A DNA stretch of 49,331 bases, taken from the NCBI RefSeq assembly GCF_017874425.1, contig NZ_JAGGLL010000029.1, forward strand, positions 1 to 49,331, in the 5' to 3' direction. Both the position numbers and the translations under genes were made by a program. The stretch comes from Clostridium punense (GTDB lineage Bacteria > Bacillota > Clostridia > Clostridiales > Clostridiaceae). The notes under the pieces were generated by a model, which searched no databases, had not been told where the DNA came from, and saw only the letters and a program-made list of their open reading frames with translations. Shown here in pieces: positions 7,561 through 16,636 of the stretch (positions within the stretch are counted from its first letter, which is position 1; the number at the start of each line of letters is the position of its first letter).

Positions 7561-8799
7561 TTATTTATCCTCCTCTTCTTTGGTCAACTGGCTATATTTA
7601 TTTAGTAACCAGTCTACAGTTCTCTTGGTTCCTTCTCCAAAATACTCCCATGTTTCATTTCGAACTTCTTTACGACCTTTGGCAAACTTCGGATCCTCTA
7701 AACACGTATCGATCATTTCTTTTAATGAATCCATTTTCTCTTCTGTTAATTTCACTCCAATTCTTGGAAGTGCTGTAGTAGTCCAAAGATCTTCTTCTAA
7801 CCACCATGCATCATATGGTGCTTTATCAAATTTTGTATCCGCATAAATAATTGGTTTGTCATAAACCAAAGCAAAATCGAATGTTACTCCAGAAAAATCC
7901 GAAATCAATATATCAGAACGTTTCAACACATCAAAATTATCAACATCCCTATTCCATTCTAATTGCTCGGATTCTGGATATTCTTTCATAATCTTACCAA
8001 TCATATCTTGTTCTGATTCAAATGATTGTGGATGTGGTCTCACAATAACATGATATCCCGTCTTTAAGAGTACTTTTATAATGTCTCCGCCAAACTTACT
8101 AAAAATGGCACTTGGTCCCCATGAAGGAGCCAATAGTACTGTTCTATCATGAGTTTCTACCGGATCACTATTCTTCAATCGCTGTACCATTTCATCCATA
8201 TATGGTAATCCAACTATATGAATATCTTTTTCTGGTAATTGCCTTAACTGTTCCAGCTTTCGCACATCTTCAAGCTGATATTGACTTGATAATAACATTG
8301 AATCATAGTAATCAATTCCAAACATTCGATACAATGTTACATCACTTGCTGCATGCAGAATATGCACATAGCATTGTACATCTTTTGATCTTTTCCATTG
8401 ATAAACATCCAAACCCGGTGTGGTAGATAAAACAATGGTGGCATTTAAAAAGTTAAGCTTTGCGAATGCCACATTATTTTTACCAATAAACTTTCCTTTT
8501 ACATGTTCATACTGGCACTCAAGAACAGGATCATCTGGCGATGCAGTCATATAAACAATATCAATGCCTCTTCGATCAAATTCCCTACATATAGGTTCAA
8601 AAACATTCCAATATCTTTTGTTATCTGAAAAAATTACGTATGGAATTCTTCCAGAATTCGTCTCCACTTTTTTCCCGCCACTTAGAATAAACCGTAGCTT
8701 AACCATTGTCATCCGAATCACATATTTAAGTGCTCCAATAATGCCAATTAAAATAGCAAAAAGCATGCTTCCAGTTCCTGGATCAATATAAAATTTCAT
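7561..8799 (-). CDS. CDP-glycerol glycerophosphotransferase-like protein (TagB/TagF family)
   Basis: The 412-residue protein begins with YIDPGTGSML and a hydrophobic segment (about 9-30), suggesting membrane attachment. The rest resembles the TagB/TagF GT-B fold: LLAPSWGPS (222-230), VRPHP (253-257) and ILISDFSGVTFDFALVYDKP (297-316). These correspond to the active-site histidine and CDP-glycerol-binding segments of teichoic acid polymerases. The usual WHG segment is altered to HILHAASD (146-153). It would add glycerol-phosphate or a related unit to a lipid-linked or surface polymer. AGGGAG precedes the ATG. It is coupled to the YidC-sulfatase gene. Arginine codons include many CGN, unlike the flanking chromosome. 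Confidence 0.82.
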   Translation of the reverse strand: MKFYIDPGTGSMLFAILIGIIGALKYVIRMTMVKLRFILSGGKKVETNSGRIPYVIFSDNKRYWNVFEPICREFDRRGIDIVYMTASPDDPVLECQYEHVKGKFIGKNNVAFAKLNFLNATIVLSTTPGLDVYQWKRSKDVQCYVHILHAASDVTLYRMFGIDYYDSMLLSSQYQLEDVRKLEQLRQLPEKDIHIVGLPYMDEMVQRLKNSDPVETHDRTVLLAPSWGPSAIFSKFGGDIIKVLLKTGYHVIVRPHPQSFESEQDMIGKIMKEYPESEQLEWNRDVDNFDVLKRSDILISDFSGVTFDFALVYDKPIIYADTKFDKAPYDAWWLEEDLWTTTALPRIGVKLTEEKMDSLKEMIDTCLEDPKFAKGRKEVRNETWEYFGEGTKRTVDWLLNKYSQLTKEEEDK

Positions 8800-8915
8800 A
8801 ATCTCCCTTAACCCCTTACGTTGTTCTTTCTATTATTATTTTTAAAGTAAAATTGTGCATGATACTCAAGTGCACAACTTTTGTTCCCTTTGCATAGCAA
8901 CGGATATAATGTTTA

Positions 8916-9605
8916 TTAAATAGTCCGCCACTTCCACTTCAATAAAAATGCATAAGAAATATGTAAAACTGATAGTATAATAAAGAAGAATAATACATGA
9001 TAATTGCTTTTTTCCATATCAAATGAAGTAATATTAATTAGATAATGAACGATTGTCCCTGGAAATATGGATTTATATTGTGACACTAGCACACACAAAC
9101 ACAATCCTATCCCAAAAGCACAAAGCATTTGAATCATAGTATATAAGATATCCGCTCCTTGAAAAATATTCACAATATGAAACATTCCAAACAAAACACT
9201 TGAAATAATCATTCCAATCCATTTGTTATCAATCCAACACTTTTCGAAGAGATATACTAACAAATATCCACGAAACAATAATTCTTCTAGAAATACTGTA
9301 AATAACATCAGTAAAAACATTATCCAGGAATTCTGTAACATTGTTTGATTTCCTTGCAAATACATATTTGCAAAAGGAAAACTCAATAAAGGTATCAACC
9401 AACCAACGTCTTTTTTTCTCCAGTATTTAGGAAAACATATGCCATATACTGATAACCTCTTCCGTTTTTTCAAAAACATATACAAAACAACAATATATAG
9501 CATTATTGCAAAGACCGTTAGTATATGATTTTCTCCAAATAATTTAGAATATTTTTCAGAAAAAGAATATATTATTCCATATATCATAATCCATATAACA
9601 CTCAT
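8916..9605 (-). CDS. CPBP family intramembrane metalloprotease
   Basis: About seven hydrophobic segments in 229 residues. The CPBP (CAAX protease/bacteriocin-processing) motifs are present: EELLFRG with Glu107, Glu108 and Arg112; GMFHIVN with His143; and IVHYLIN with His187 and Asn191. Relatives cleave membrane-embedded or prenylated substrates or give immunity to bacteriocins; the role here is unknown. The ribosome site (GATGGTG) is weak, so the start is less certain. Arginine codons include CGG and CGT, like the two genes that follow it on the minus strand. The gap to the TagB-like gene is 116 bases. Confidence 0.8.
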   Translation of the reverse strand: MSVIWIMIYGIIYSFSEKYSKLFGENHILTVFAIMLYIVVLYMFLKKRKRLSVYGICFPKYWRKKDVGWLIPLLSFPFANMYLQGNQTMLQNSWIMFLLMLFTVFLEELLFRGYLLVYLFEKCWIDNKWIGMIISSVLFGMFHIVNIFQGADILYTMIQMLCAFGIGLCLCVLVSQYKSIFPGTIVHYLINITSFDMEKSNYHVLFFFIILSVLHISYAFLLKWKWRTI

Positions 9606-9994
9606 TTATCACACCATCTTTATACACTAATACATAATTATAACACAAATCCTATATTTGTAAATAAATGTAGATTTTCGTTTTAAAATCTCCTAAAAGT
9701 CAAACTATTTGTCGAATTAAATTCTCCTGGAGAATAAAAAGAGGATAAACGAATGCGCTAAATAAGCTTAACACTCCTTTATCCTATATTTTTATGTTAA
9801 AATAGGAAATGGAGAAGTCACCGTCGAAAGCACTCCTCCAAATCTGAAAACAAAACTACAAAGTTGTTTAGCACATTAATATCTTCAAATCCGTAATGGA
9901 TGAATAGGTCGGTTTTGAACGTTTTATCCTCCTAGATTATTGGTGAATTACTTCACTATAGTTAAGGTGGTGGTATTGGCCATAATACTTCTAT
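9606..9994. other. Intergenic region without a supportable gene
   Basis: Only one structure stands out, the hairpin at 9742-9785. No transposase remnant or intact small gene could be recognised on either strand. It forms the right-hand edge of the island with distinct codon use. Confidence 0.5.
9742..9785 (-). terminator. Intrinsic terminator candidate
   Basis: AGGATAAA pairs with TTTATCCT, with further pairing inside (GCT/AGC), and the minus strand continues CTCTTTTTATT. It could end transcripts from the 86-residue gene about 210 bases upstream and insulate the CPBP gene. Confidence 0.55.
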
Positions 9995-10255
9995 CTATTC
10001 AGCATCAAAATCAATAAAGTATTTTCTCTCTGCTGTATATATGGTGAGAGTTGCTAAATTAATATTATCCTCTAAAATATCCACTCTGTACTCAAACATG
10101 ATATCATCAGTTTGTTTCTTCATAAATAAGTAGCTTCCTTCTTCTTTATCCTCAGCCTCATCACTTATTTCAGTATAAATTTCTTCACCACTGACTTCTC
10201 CAGGATATCCTGACTTTCTTATTTTTTCCTCTATTGCTTTAAAAAACTTTTCCAT
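9995..10255 (-). CDS. Small acidic hypothetical protein
   Basis: I do not recognise this 86-residue protein. It is rich in Asp and Glu, has no signal peptide or membrane segment, and its C-terminal half (MFEYRVDILEDN, then NLATLTIYTAERKYFIDFD) looks like alternating beta strands. The ribosome site is a weak AGAGAG. The codon pattern looks like a real clostridial gene. It stands alone, 181 bases from the deformylase-like gene. Confidence 0.55.
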   Translation of the reverse strand: MEKFFKAIEEKIRKSGYPGEVSGEEIYTEISDEAEDKEEGSYLFMKKQTDDIMFEYRVDILEDNINLATLTIYTAERKYFIDFDAE

Positions 10256-10436
10256 TTTTTCGCTCTCTTTCTTTTTTTAATACCTGTTTCTGTTTTAATC
10301 AAGTATATACTATGTTTCTAAATAACAGTAGCCCTAATCATTATTAATCAATGATCAGAGGAAAACCCCGTTTATAAACCTCACATGGTTCTCAATGGCT
10401 TCTATGCTAACATTACTTTATATTTTAATTATTTAT

Positions 10437-10847
10437 TTAAATTATTATACCTTCAAAATGATCCATTTCGTGTTGAATTATTTGTGCTATAAATCCAGTA
10501 AACACTTGTTTTTGTTTCTTAAAATTTCTATCAAAATATTCCACTTCTATCTTTTTATACCTCTTTGTTTTTCTAAGGCCAATTAAAGATAAACAACTCT
10601 CTTCAGTTTCATAAGTTCCTTCTTTATTTAATATAACTGGATTTATCATAGGCACAATAAGGTTGCCTACAGCAAATACTAATATACGCTTTTTTACTCC
10701 AATCATATTACCAGCCAATCCAACACAATTTTCAAGGTTTGCTCTTAATGTATCTATTAAATCATCAATGACTACTATATCATTTTTAGTTGCATCTTCT
10801 GATTTTTGTCCTAAAAACAATACATCTTTTATAATAGGTTTTATCAT
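10437..10847 (-). CDS. Atypical peptide deformylase-like protein
   Basis: At 136 residues it is shorter than standard deformylases (about 150-190). Metal-binding residues are intact: Cys85 in ESCLS and QHEMDH with His126, Glu127 and His130. Motif I, normally GxGxAAxQ, is CVGLAGNM, so the glutamine that stabilises the transition state is Met48. I recall similar short proteins in other clostridia, so this is probably a family, not a mutation. It may deformylate N-terminal formyl-methionine or have a changed substrate. GAGG precedes the ATG. Confidence 0.8.
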   Translation of the reverse strand: MIKPIIKDVLFLGQKSEDATKNDIVVIDDLIDTLRANLENCVGLAGNMIGVKKRILVFAVGNLIVPMINPVILNKEGTYETEESCLSLIGLRKTKRYKKIEVEYFDRNFKKQKQVFTGFIAQIIQHEMDHFEGIII

Positions 10848-11116
10848 AATTTATACCTCTTATTCAGTTATATTTTTATAAATCATACTATACCATATTT
10901 AAAATTAGTACATCAAGTCCTCACCTAGTTGGCACATCAATGATACTTATGGATTTGCCTTTTTAAGAGTTTTCTACAGCTATTTAAACCCAAATGTGAT
11001 GATAAAAACTTTTTACAACATAATCCTACTCCAAACGACACTTTTCCTTTTATTAAAAATATGATATTCTATATAACGTCGAAACTTGTATGGTGTTTTT
11101 AAAGGAGTGATTATCG

Positions 11117-11947
11117 TTGCAAACAGATAAAGTAATTGAAAAAGTAATAAGAGGAAAGAAAATTTATATTGTAGAGAATCATCACGAAGTTATAATTCCA
11201 TGGTCAGAATATGCTTCTAGCAATGAATCTGCACCAGTATTATTGACCTTTGACCACCATATGGATACCCGTAGTGCATTTTCCAGGTATTCCCGTAAGG
11301 TTGCTGACCTAAAATGGAAATCCGTAAGAGATCAGTTGATAGCAAATGTAGATATAAAGGACTCAAGTATGATTGCCTCATCATTGGACAAGCTTTGTAA
11401 TGATGAACATATAGATTTTGCATTGCAAACAGGGATGATATCAGATGCGGCAGTATTTAGCATGCTAAATGTAGGTATTTGCAGAGATTATGCCAATAGT
11501 AAAATATACTATATAGATCCTTGCCGCACTAGCAGTTCACATGACGATGAGTATCAAATTGATGTATATGATAAGGTAATAGAAGGAGAGGAACTATTGT
11601 ATAAATTAAATCAGATAAATAATTTTATACCTGATTTTTTTGTCTCCAATAGAATAAATAAGAAATTTATTTTAGATATTGATTTGGATTGCTTCCATAC
11701 TAAAAAAGCTATCAATGCCGTGGACATGTCTGTCTTTAACTATTTAGTAAATAGTGCAGAAATAATTACTATAGCAACTGAAGGATATTATGTTGAGTTA
11801 GAAAAAAAGGACAATGATATAAATGAGGATTATCTTTTAAGAAAGCTATTAGTGCATATAGAAAATGCTATAGAAAAAGCGGAAGGTAATAAAACATTTA
11901 AATTCTCTAGGTACAATGACACAGAAGAACTTACAACAGTATCTTAA
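11117..11947 (+). CDS. UPF0489 family protein
   Basis: This 276-residue protein carries LLTFDHHMDTRSAF (about 42-55) and KFILDIDLDCFHTKKA (about 178-193). These Asp/His clusters are typical of the UPF0489 family, which is thought to share the arginase-like metal-dependent fold. Function is unknown; a metal-dependent hydrolase acting on a guanidino or amide compound is a guess. Translation most likely starts at TTG 11117, since AAAGGAG lies 9 bases upstream and no better ATG is near. It is a single-gene unit. The 241 bases after it show no clear terminator. Confidence 0.75.
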   Translation: MQTDKVIEKVIRGKKIYIVENHHEVIIPWSEYASSNESAPVLLTFDHHMDTRSAFSRYSRKVADLKWKSVRDQLIANVDIKDSSMIASSLDKLCNDEHIDFALQTGMISDAAVFSMLNVGICRDYANSKIYYIDPCRTSSSHDDEYQIDVYDKVIEGEELLYKLNQINNFIPDFFVSNRINKKFILDIDLDCFHTKKAINAVDMSVFNYLVNSAEIITIATEGYYVELEKKDNDINEDYLLRKLLVHIENAIEKAEGNKTFKFSRYNDTEELTTVS

Positions 11948-12188
11948 AGAAGTCCTTGTATTAGGGCCTATTACTACTAAAATCACAAGTGAGGTCAAGG
12001 AAAGCTGAGCAAGATTTCAGTAGCATATCAAATTTTTATCTTATGGTTTTCATGAATTCATAAGATATCTGTTGTAAGTTTTCAACATAAAAAAGCATAT
12101 TATAATTATTTTAACTTTTTATATGATGTATTGGTCTATAAAATCACTCTACCATCAGGTATATCAAGCTTCCAAAGAGAAGCTGCAC

Positions 12189-12668
12189 TTACTTATGGTA
12201 CGGTTCACCCTTCATTATCCTAAATCCTCTATATATCTGTTCTAGTAGCATTACTCTAAATAATTGATGTGGAAAAGTCATTTTAGAAAAGCATAGTTTA
12301 TAGTTTGCTCTATTTAGTACCTCCTGAGAAAGCCCTAAGGATCCTCCAATAACAAATACTAGGTCGCTTTTCCCACTTACCCCTAAATCCTGTATGTATG
12401 CACTAAATTCCTCTGAAGTTAGCATTTTTCCTTTTAAGTCTAAAGCTATAACAAAACTATTATCTTTTATAGACTTTAGTATTGCTTCTCCCTCTTTATT
12501 TTTAATTTGTAATTCTTCTTTTTCTGAGGCATTGTCTGGAGTTTTTTCATCTTGAAGCTCAATTATTGATATTTTACAATATCTTTGAAGTCTTTTAGCA
12601 TATTCATCTATAGCTTCCTTAAGATATTTTTCTTTTAATTTTCCTACTGAAATTACTGTTATGTTCAT
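12189..12668 (-). CDS. rlmH: 23S rRNA pseudouridine-1915 N3-methyltransferase
   Basis: A full-length RlmH of 159 residues, a SPOUT-fold enzyme using S-adenosylmethionine to methylate pseudouridine 1915 of 23S rRNA. The SAM loop FVIGGSLGLS (about 104-113) and the invariant C-terminus YRGFRIMKGEPYHK are present. An AAGGAG ribosome site precedes the ATG. The gene sits in a housekeeping cluster with a SEC-C protein, a GerMN protein, a WalJ-like protein and murA, all on the minus strand. Confidence 0.95.
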   Translation of the reverse strand: MNITVISVGKLKEKYLKEAIDEYAKRLQRYCKISIIELQDEKTPDNASEKEELQIKNKEGEAILKSIKDNSFVIALDLKGKMLTSEEFSAYIQDLGVSGKSDLVFVIGGSLGLSQEVLNRANYKLCFSKMTFPHQLFRVMLLEQIYRGFRIMKGEPYHK

Positions 12669-13030
12669 AATGTCTCCTTGTGAATTTTCTTTTTATTTAT
12701 ATTTTGTGATTTAACTCAATTAAGTATCTACATTTGTTATAAATTAAAACCTTCCATATTCAACTTGAATTTAATGGTTGCTAATTCTTCTATCCATTGT
12801 AATTGTTTTAGTTTTTTACGTTGGGTATATTAAGTTTAAATCACCCTAACTTTACACCTCTATAACCTTATTACTTACTTCCTGATAAATAGTTATTCAT
12901 CAAGAATGGTATTTATTTAAACCTAATTACCATTCTCTAATCTAAATATATTCAAAAAGTAAAACACTCTTATAAGCTACAGAAAATAAGCTTATAAGAG
13001 TGTATAAATCTTAAGAATTACATGGCTACA
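12669..13030. other. Intergenic region
   Basis: Apart from the terminator at 12964-13003 nothing is seen: no open frame with a ribosome site and no clear repeat. Confidence 0.5.
12964..13003 (-). terminator. Intrinsic terminator of the SEC-C gene
   Basis: A perfect 15-bp stem, ACACTCTTATAAGCT with AGCTTATAAGAGTGT and a 10-base loop, followed on the minus strand by TTTTACTTTTTG. It lies just after the SEC-C gene stop. Confidence 0.85.
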
Positions 13031-13528
13031 CTATTTACCGCAGCACTTTTTATATTTTTTTCCACTTCCACATGGGCAAGCTTCATTTCTTCCAACTTTG
13101 TTTTCATTAACAATAACTTTTGAAGCTCTCCATTCTCTTTGGATTTCTTTTCTCTTTTCTGGTGAGAATATTCCATCCCATTGTGGTAATGAGTAAAGGT
13201 AATCTGCTTTAGAATCTAGCATATTGAAATATAACTTTTCAAAGTTAATTTTAATTGCTATTTCTGTATCATTTTCTACCTTTTCAAGATCTAAATCTTG
13301 CTCTAAGCTTTCATTGATTCCATCTAAGAATCCCATAAATTGTATATCAGTTACACCATAGCTATTTGCTAATTCACTTAATACACCATTTACTTCTCCA
13401 GTATGATTAGCTAATACCTTGCTGTATATGTTAGTTTCAACCTGTGCATATTCTCTCCAGAATGCTGGCTCACCATTTTCTTTAACGAAATTTACAACAT
13501 AATCCGTCCAGTTAGTATATAAACCCAT
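13031..13528 (-). CDS. SEC-C metal-binding domain protein
   Basis: The last 18 residues of this 165-residue protein form a SEC-C zinc finger ([18 protein letters not shown]), the C-terminal motif of SecA that binds zinc and contacts ribosomes or SecB. The first 145 residues are helical, Trp-rich and acidic and match no domain I recognise. AAAGGAG precedes the ATG. A tentative role is a ribosome- or export-associated factor; only the zinc finger is certain. Confidence 0.85.
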   Translation of the reverse strand: MGLYTNWTDYVVNFVKENGEPAFWREYAQVETNIYSKVLANHTGEVNGVLSELANSYGVTDIQFMGFLDGINESLEQDLDLEKVENDTEIAIKINFEKLYFNMLDSKADYLYSLPQWDGIFSPEKRKEIQREWRASKVIVNENKVGRNEACPCGSGKKYKKCCGK

Positions 13529-13610
13529 GTTCTTATCTCCTTTATTATTAAATGTATTACACCTTTGTTAGTTTATTATAATAAAAATACCTACTATTTT
13601 CAACAATTAC

Positions 13611-14186
13611 TTATTTTTGAATCTTTATCGTGTCAATGTTATCCTTTGTAAAAGGTTTTGAAATATTATAATTTCCACCTAAGGTTTCTATGTTCTTATT
13701 CTCCACAGTAATCATTACTTTTTCTACTGAGGGTAGTTGAGTCAGTGAGTTTGCAACTGCTGATAATAAAGTCTTTTCTTGACCTTCTTTCATTGCAAAT
13801 TCTGCACTGCTATTAAAATTTACATAGGCAATTCCGTCTTTAATAGAAAAACTTAAAAGTTTAGTTTCTTTAGGTAATACTGGTTTCGTATTACTTGCAA
13901 CTGCTGGTCCCTTTATAAGTTCTTGAATTATTATTTCACCAACAAGTTCTTCTTTATTAAGAAGTCTTTCTTCCTTTAAAAGATTTTTGTCCTCATCTTT
14001 AGCATCGTTAAAATAAAGGTCGATTTGAATAAATCCATCTTTCTCCGAAGGAAACTTACTACTTTTTAGCTTTTCATTGGTTGCAATACTCACCTTGTCC
14101 TTGTTACTATCAGTAACTTTTAAGATTATTCCGGCTGTAATAATTGTTAATATTACACTTACTATTATTACTAACTTTTTATTCAT
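13611..14186 (-). CDS. GerMN domain protein, membrane-anchored
   Basis: A single N-terminal hydrophobic segment (about 4-22) is followed by a short linker and one GerMN domain (about 50-180) with the typical FNDAKDEDKNLL start, ELIKGPA and GIAYVNFNSSAEF. GerMN domains occur in the germination/sporulation protein GerM and in surface lipoproteins. No lipobox cysteine is seen, so it is anchored by its helix. GAGGAG precedes the start. It follows the WalJ-like gene by 23 bases, in one operon. Confidence 0.85.
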   Translation of the reverse strand: MNKKLVIIVSVILTIITAGIILKVTDSNKDKVSIATNEKLKSSKFPSEKDGFIQIDLYFNDAKDEDKNLLKEERLLNKEELVGEIIIQELIKGPAVASNTKPVLPKETKLLSFSIKDGIAYVNFNSSAEFAMKEGQEKTLLSAVANSLTQLPSVEKVMITVENKNIETLGGNYNISKPFTKDNIDTIKIQK

Positions 14187-14209
14187 AACTTGCTCCTCAC
14201 TATATTATT

Positions 14210-14995
14210 TTATAGCTGTGTCACTAAGCTGTGTTTATCTCTACTTGCCATATTTATAGTTACATCCTTGCCAAGGCTTACTGAATTTTCTCTTAACACA
14301 CTAATTACTGTTTCATAGGCAAGCTCAGGATAATTATTAGTTTTGCTCAAATGCCCTAAATAAATGGTCTTATAATTATCTCCAAGAATATCTAAAATAG
14401 CTCTTCCACAGGCCTCATTAGAAAGGTGCCCAATATCACTTAAGATTCTCTTCTTTAGCGGATAAGGATAAGGGCCAAACTTTAACATTTCTACATCATG
14501 ATTACTCTCTAAAAGTATCACATCTGCATCCTTAAGTGCTTGTTTTACATTTTGAGAAAAGTGTCCTAAGTCTGTAGCAATGCAAGCCTTCCCTTTTGGG
14601 GAATGAATTTTATAGCCTGATGGTTTTGCTGCATCATGGGCAGTTTCAAAATTTTCTACAGTTATATCCTTTATTTCTGTGAAATTGCCTTCTATAATTT
14701 TAACATTATGCTCTTTAACTTTTCCAATCTTATCAAACATTACTTTCCAAGTTAGTTCATTTGCATATATAGGTATATCATACCTTCTTGATAAAACCCC
14801 TATACCTTTTATATGATCTGAGTGCTCATGGGTAACAAAGATTCCATCAATTTCATTTGGATTTTCCTGAATATTTAAGAGCTCATTTTCTATAGACTTC
14901 CCTGGCATTCCCACATCTATCAAAACTCTTGCATTTTCACTGCTTACAAAAATACTGTTTCCACTACTACCACTAAATAACGGACAAAATTTCAT
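14210..14995 (-). CDS. walJ: MBL-fold hydrolase, WalJ/YycJ type
   Basis: The 261-residue protein begins FCPLFSGSSGNSIFV and has the metallo-beta-lactamase metal motif VTHEHSDHIKG (His56, His58, Asp60, His61), with later ligands His146-type in ATDLGHF and YLGHLS near the end. WalJ/YycJ proteins are linked to coordination of cell wall metabolism and replication and are proposed to be exonuclease-like; the substrate is unsettled. GGAG precedes the ATG. It lies 42 bases after murA and 23 before the GerMN gene. Confidence 0.9.
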   Translation of the reverse strand: MKFCPLFSGSSGNSIFVSSENARVLIDVGMPGKSIENELLNIQENPNEIDGIFVTHEHSDHIKGIGVLSRRYDIPIYANELTWKVMFDKIGKVKEHNVKIIEGNFTEIKDITVENFETAHDAAKPSGYKIHSPKGKACIATDLGHFSQNVKQALKDADVILLESNHDVEMLKFGPYPYPLKKRILSDIGHLSNEACGRAILDILGDNYKTIYLGHLSKTNNYPELAYETVISVLRENSVSLGKDVTINMASRDKHSLVTQL

Positions 14996-15037
14996 ATTAT
15001 ACTCCTTCTAGTTGACTTTGGTAGAAACACTAAACAT

Positions 15038-16294
15038 TTACTCATATATTCTCTTTATATCTGCCCCTAAAGCTTTGAATTTATTTTCAATGTTTGGATA
15101 ACCTCTGTCAATATGTTCGATTCCTTCTACAATAGTAGTACCATTTGCAATTAACCCTGCAATAACCATTGCTGCTCCAGCTCTTAAGTCTGTTGCTCTA
15201 ACTTGAGCTCCAGTTAAAGTTTCCACACCATCAATTATTGCAATTCTTCCCTCAACCTTTATAGTTGCACCCATTTTCTTTAGTTCATCTACGTGTTTAA
15301 ATCTGCTTTCATATATACTTTCGTTTATAATACTTCTTCCCTCTGCAATAGTTGAAAGAGTACTCATTGGCTGTTGTAAATCTGTAGGGAATCCTGGATA
15401 AGGTAGGGTTTTTATATTTACCCCTTTTAATCTTCCCTTAGACTTTATTGTAACTGCATCATCATGTTCTATTACTTCAGCGCCCATTTCAATAAGCTTT
15501 GCTGAAATAGATTCCAGGTGTTTTGGAATTACATTGTTTATAATTACCTCTCCACCACAAGCAGCAGTAGCAATCATAAAAGTTCCTGCCTCAATTTGAT
15601 CCGGAATAGCAGAGTAATTACATCCAGTAAGTTCTTCTACTCCTGTAATTTTTATAGTATCTGTTCCTGCGCCCTTAATATTAGCTCCCATGCTATTTAA
15701 AAAGTTAGCTACGTCAACTACATGAGGTTCCTTTGCTGAGTTTTCTAAAACAGTTACCCCTTTAGCTAAGGTAGCAGCTAGCATAACATTAATAGTAGCT
15801 CCTACACTTACTACATCAAAGTAAATACTGGTTCCTATTAACTCATCTGCCGTTAAGTTAACAGCTCCATGTTCAATAACAACCTTAGCGCCAAGGGCTT
15901 CAAAACCCTTAATATGTTGGTCTATAGGTCTTACCCCTATAGGGCAGCCTCCTGGTAGCTCCACTCTTGCCTTTTTAAATCTAGCAAGTAATGCTCCAAG
16001 AAAATAATAAGAAGCTCGCATTTTTCTTACTTCTTCTATATCTGCATTAGTAGTTGTAATCTCTGTGCTATCTATAGTAATGGAGTTTGAAGCCTTCTCC
16101 ACTTTGCATCCTAAGTACTTTAAAATCTTTTCTATACAATTTATATCTTCAATATTTGGAATGTTATCTACTGTGGAAGTGCCTTTACTTGCTATAATTG
16201 CTGCAGGTAATATGGCCACAGCTGCATTCTTAGCTCCATTTATATTAACTTTTCCAAATATAGATTTACCGCCGTTAATTACCAGTTTTTCCAT
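15038..16294 (-). CDS. murA: UDP-N-acetylglucosamine 1-carboxyvinyltransferase
   Basis: Full-length MurA (418 residues), which transfers enolpyruvate from phosphoenolpyruvate to UDP-GlcNAc in the first committed step of peptidoglycan synthesis. Lys22 in NGAKNAAV and the active-site Cys117 in [12 protein letters not shown] are present, so a fosfomycin-sensitive type is expected. GAGGATG precedes the ATG at 9 bases. It is the first gene of the murA-walJ-gerMN run. Confidence 0.96.
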   Translation of the reverse strand: MEKLVINGGKSIFGKVNINGAKNAAVAILPAAIIASKGTSTVDNIPNIEDINCIEKILKYLGCKVEKASNSITIDSTEITTTNADIEEVRKMRASYYFLGALLARFKKARVELPGGCPIGVRPIDQHIKGFEALGAKVVIEHGAVNLTADELIGTSIYFDVVSVGATINVMLAATLAKGVTVLENSAKEPHVVDVANFLNSMGANIKGAGTDTIKITGVEELTGCNYSAIPDQIEAGTFMIATAACGGEVIINNVIPKHLESISAKLIEMGAEVIEHDDAVTIKSKGRLKGVNIKTLPYPGFPTDLQQPMSTLSTIAEGRSIINESIYESRFKHVDELKKMGATIKVEGRIAIIDGVETLTGAQVRATDLRAGAAMVIAGLIANGTTIVEGIEHIDRGYPNIENKFKALGADIKRIYE

Positions 16295-16636
16295 TTAGGT
16301 ATCATCCTCACTATTTTTTCTCTAATTATCTATATCAACTTGCATAATCTTCTTGTTTCTAGGTCATACATTTTTTATTATATCATATACTCTTGATATT
16401 TTAACATTAAATTTAAAATATGCAGCAGGTTTTTTTTGCTAATTAATAGATAATAATAAAAAAGTAATGTTTTTTATTGTAATTATGTTAATGTATTACA
16501 ATAAAATTCAAATATGTTATAATATCTTATAATCACTTATAGTATCCTATAATTAACAAATCCATAGAGTATTATGAGTAAAATACATTCACTATTATAT
16601 TATACGTTAATATTATGTTATTTTTGGAGGAAAAAT
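16295..16636. other. Divergent promoter region with palindrome and phased repeats
   Basis: This stretch separates murA from the divergent 2H-like gene. It contains the inverted repeat TATTGTAAT...ATTACAATA (16475-16503, 9-bp arms) and four 10-base imperfect tandem repeats (16516-16556). No coding frame with a ribosome site lies between murA and ATG 16637. Confidence 0.55.
16475..16503. promoter_or_regulatory. Inverted repeat, candidate operator
   Basis: TATTGTAAT and ATTACAATA are perfect 9-bp arms separated by 11 bases in the murA/2H intergenic region. The size suits a dimeric regulator; which one is unknown. Confidence 0.4.

Noticed and set aside
8112-8426. 104-codon plus-strand frame inside the TagB-like gene
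   Set aside because: Antisense shadow of a gene with clear family motifs on the minus strand.
13031-13081. SEC-C protein as a SecA fragment
   Set aside because: Only the zinc finger is shared; there is no SecA motor sequence and the gene has its own ribosome site and terminator.
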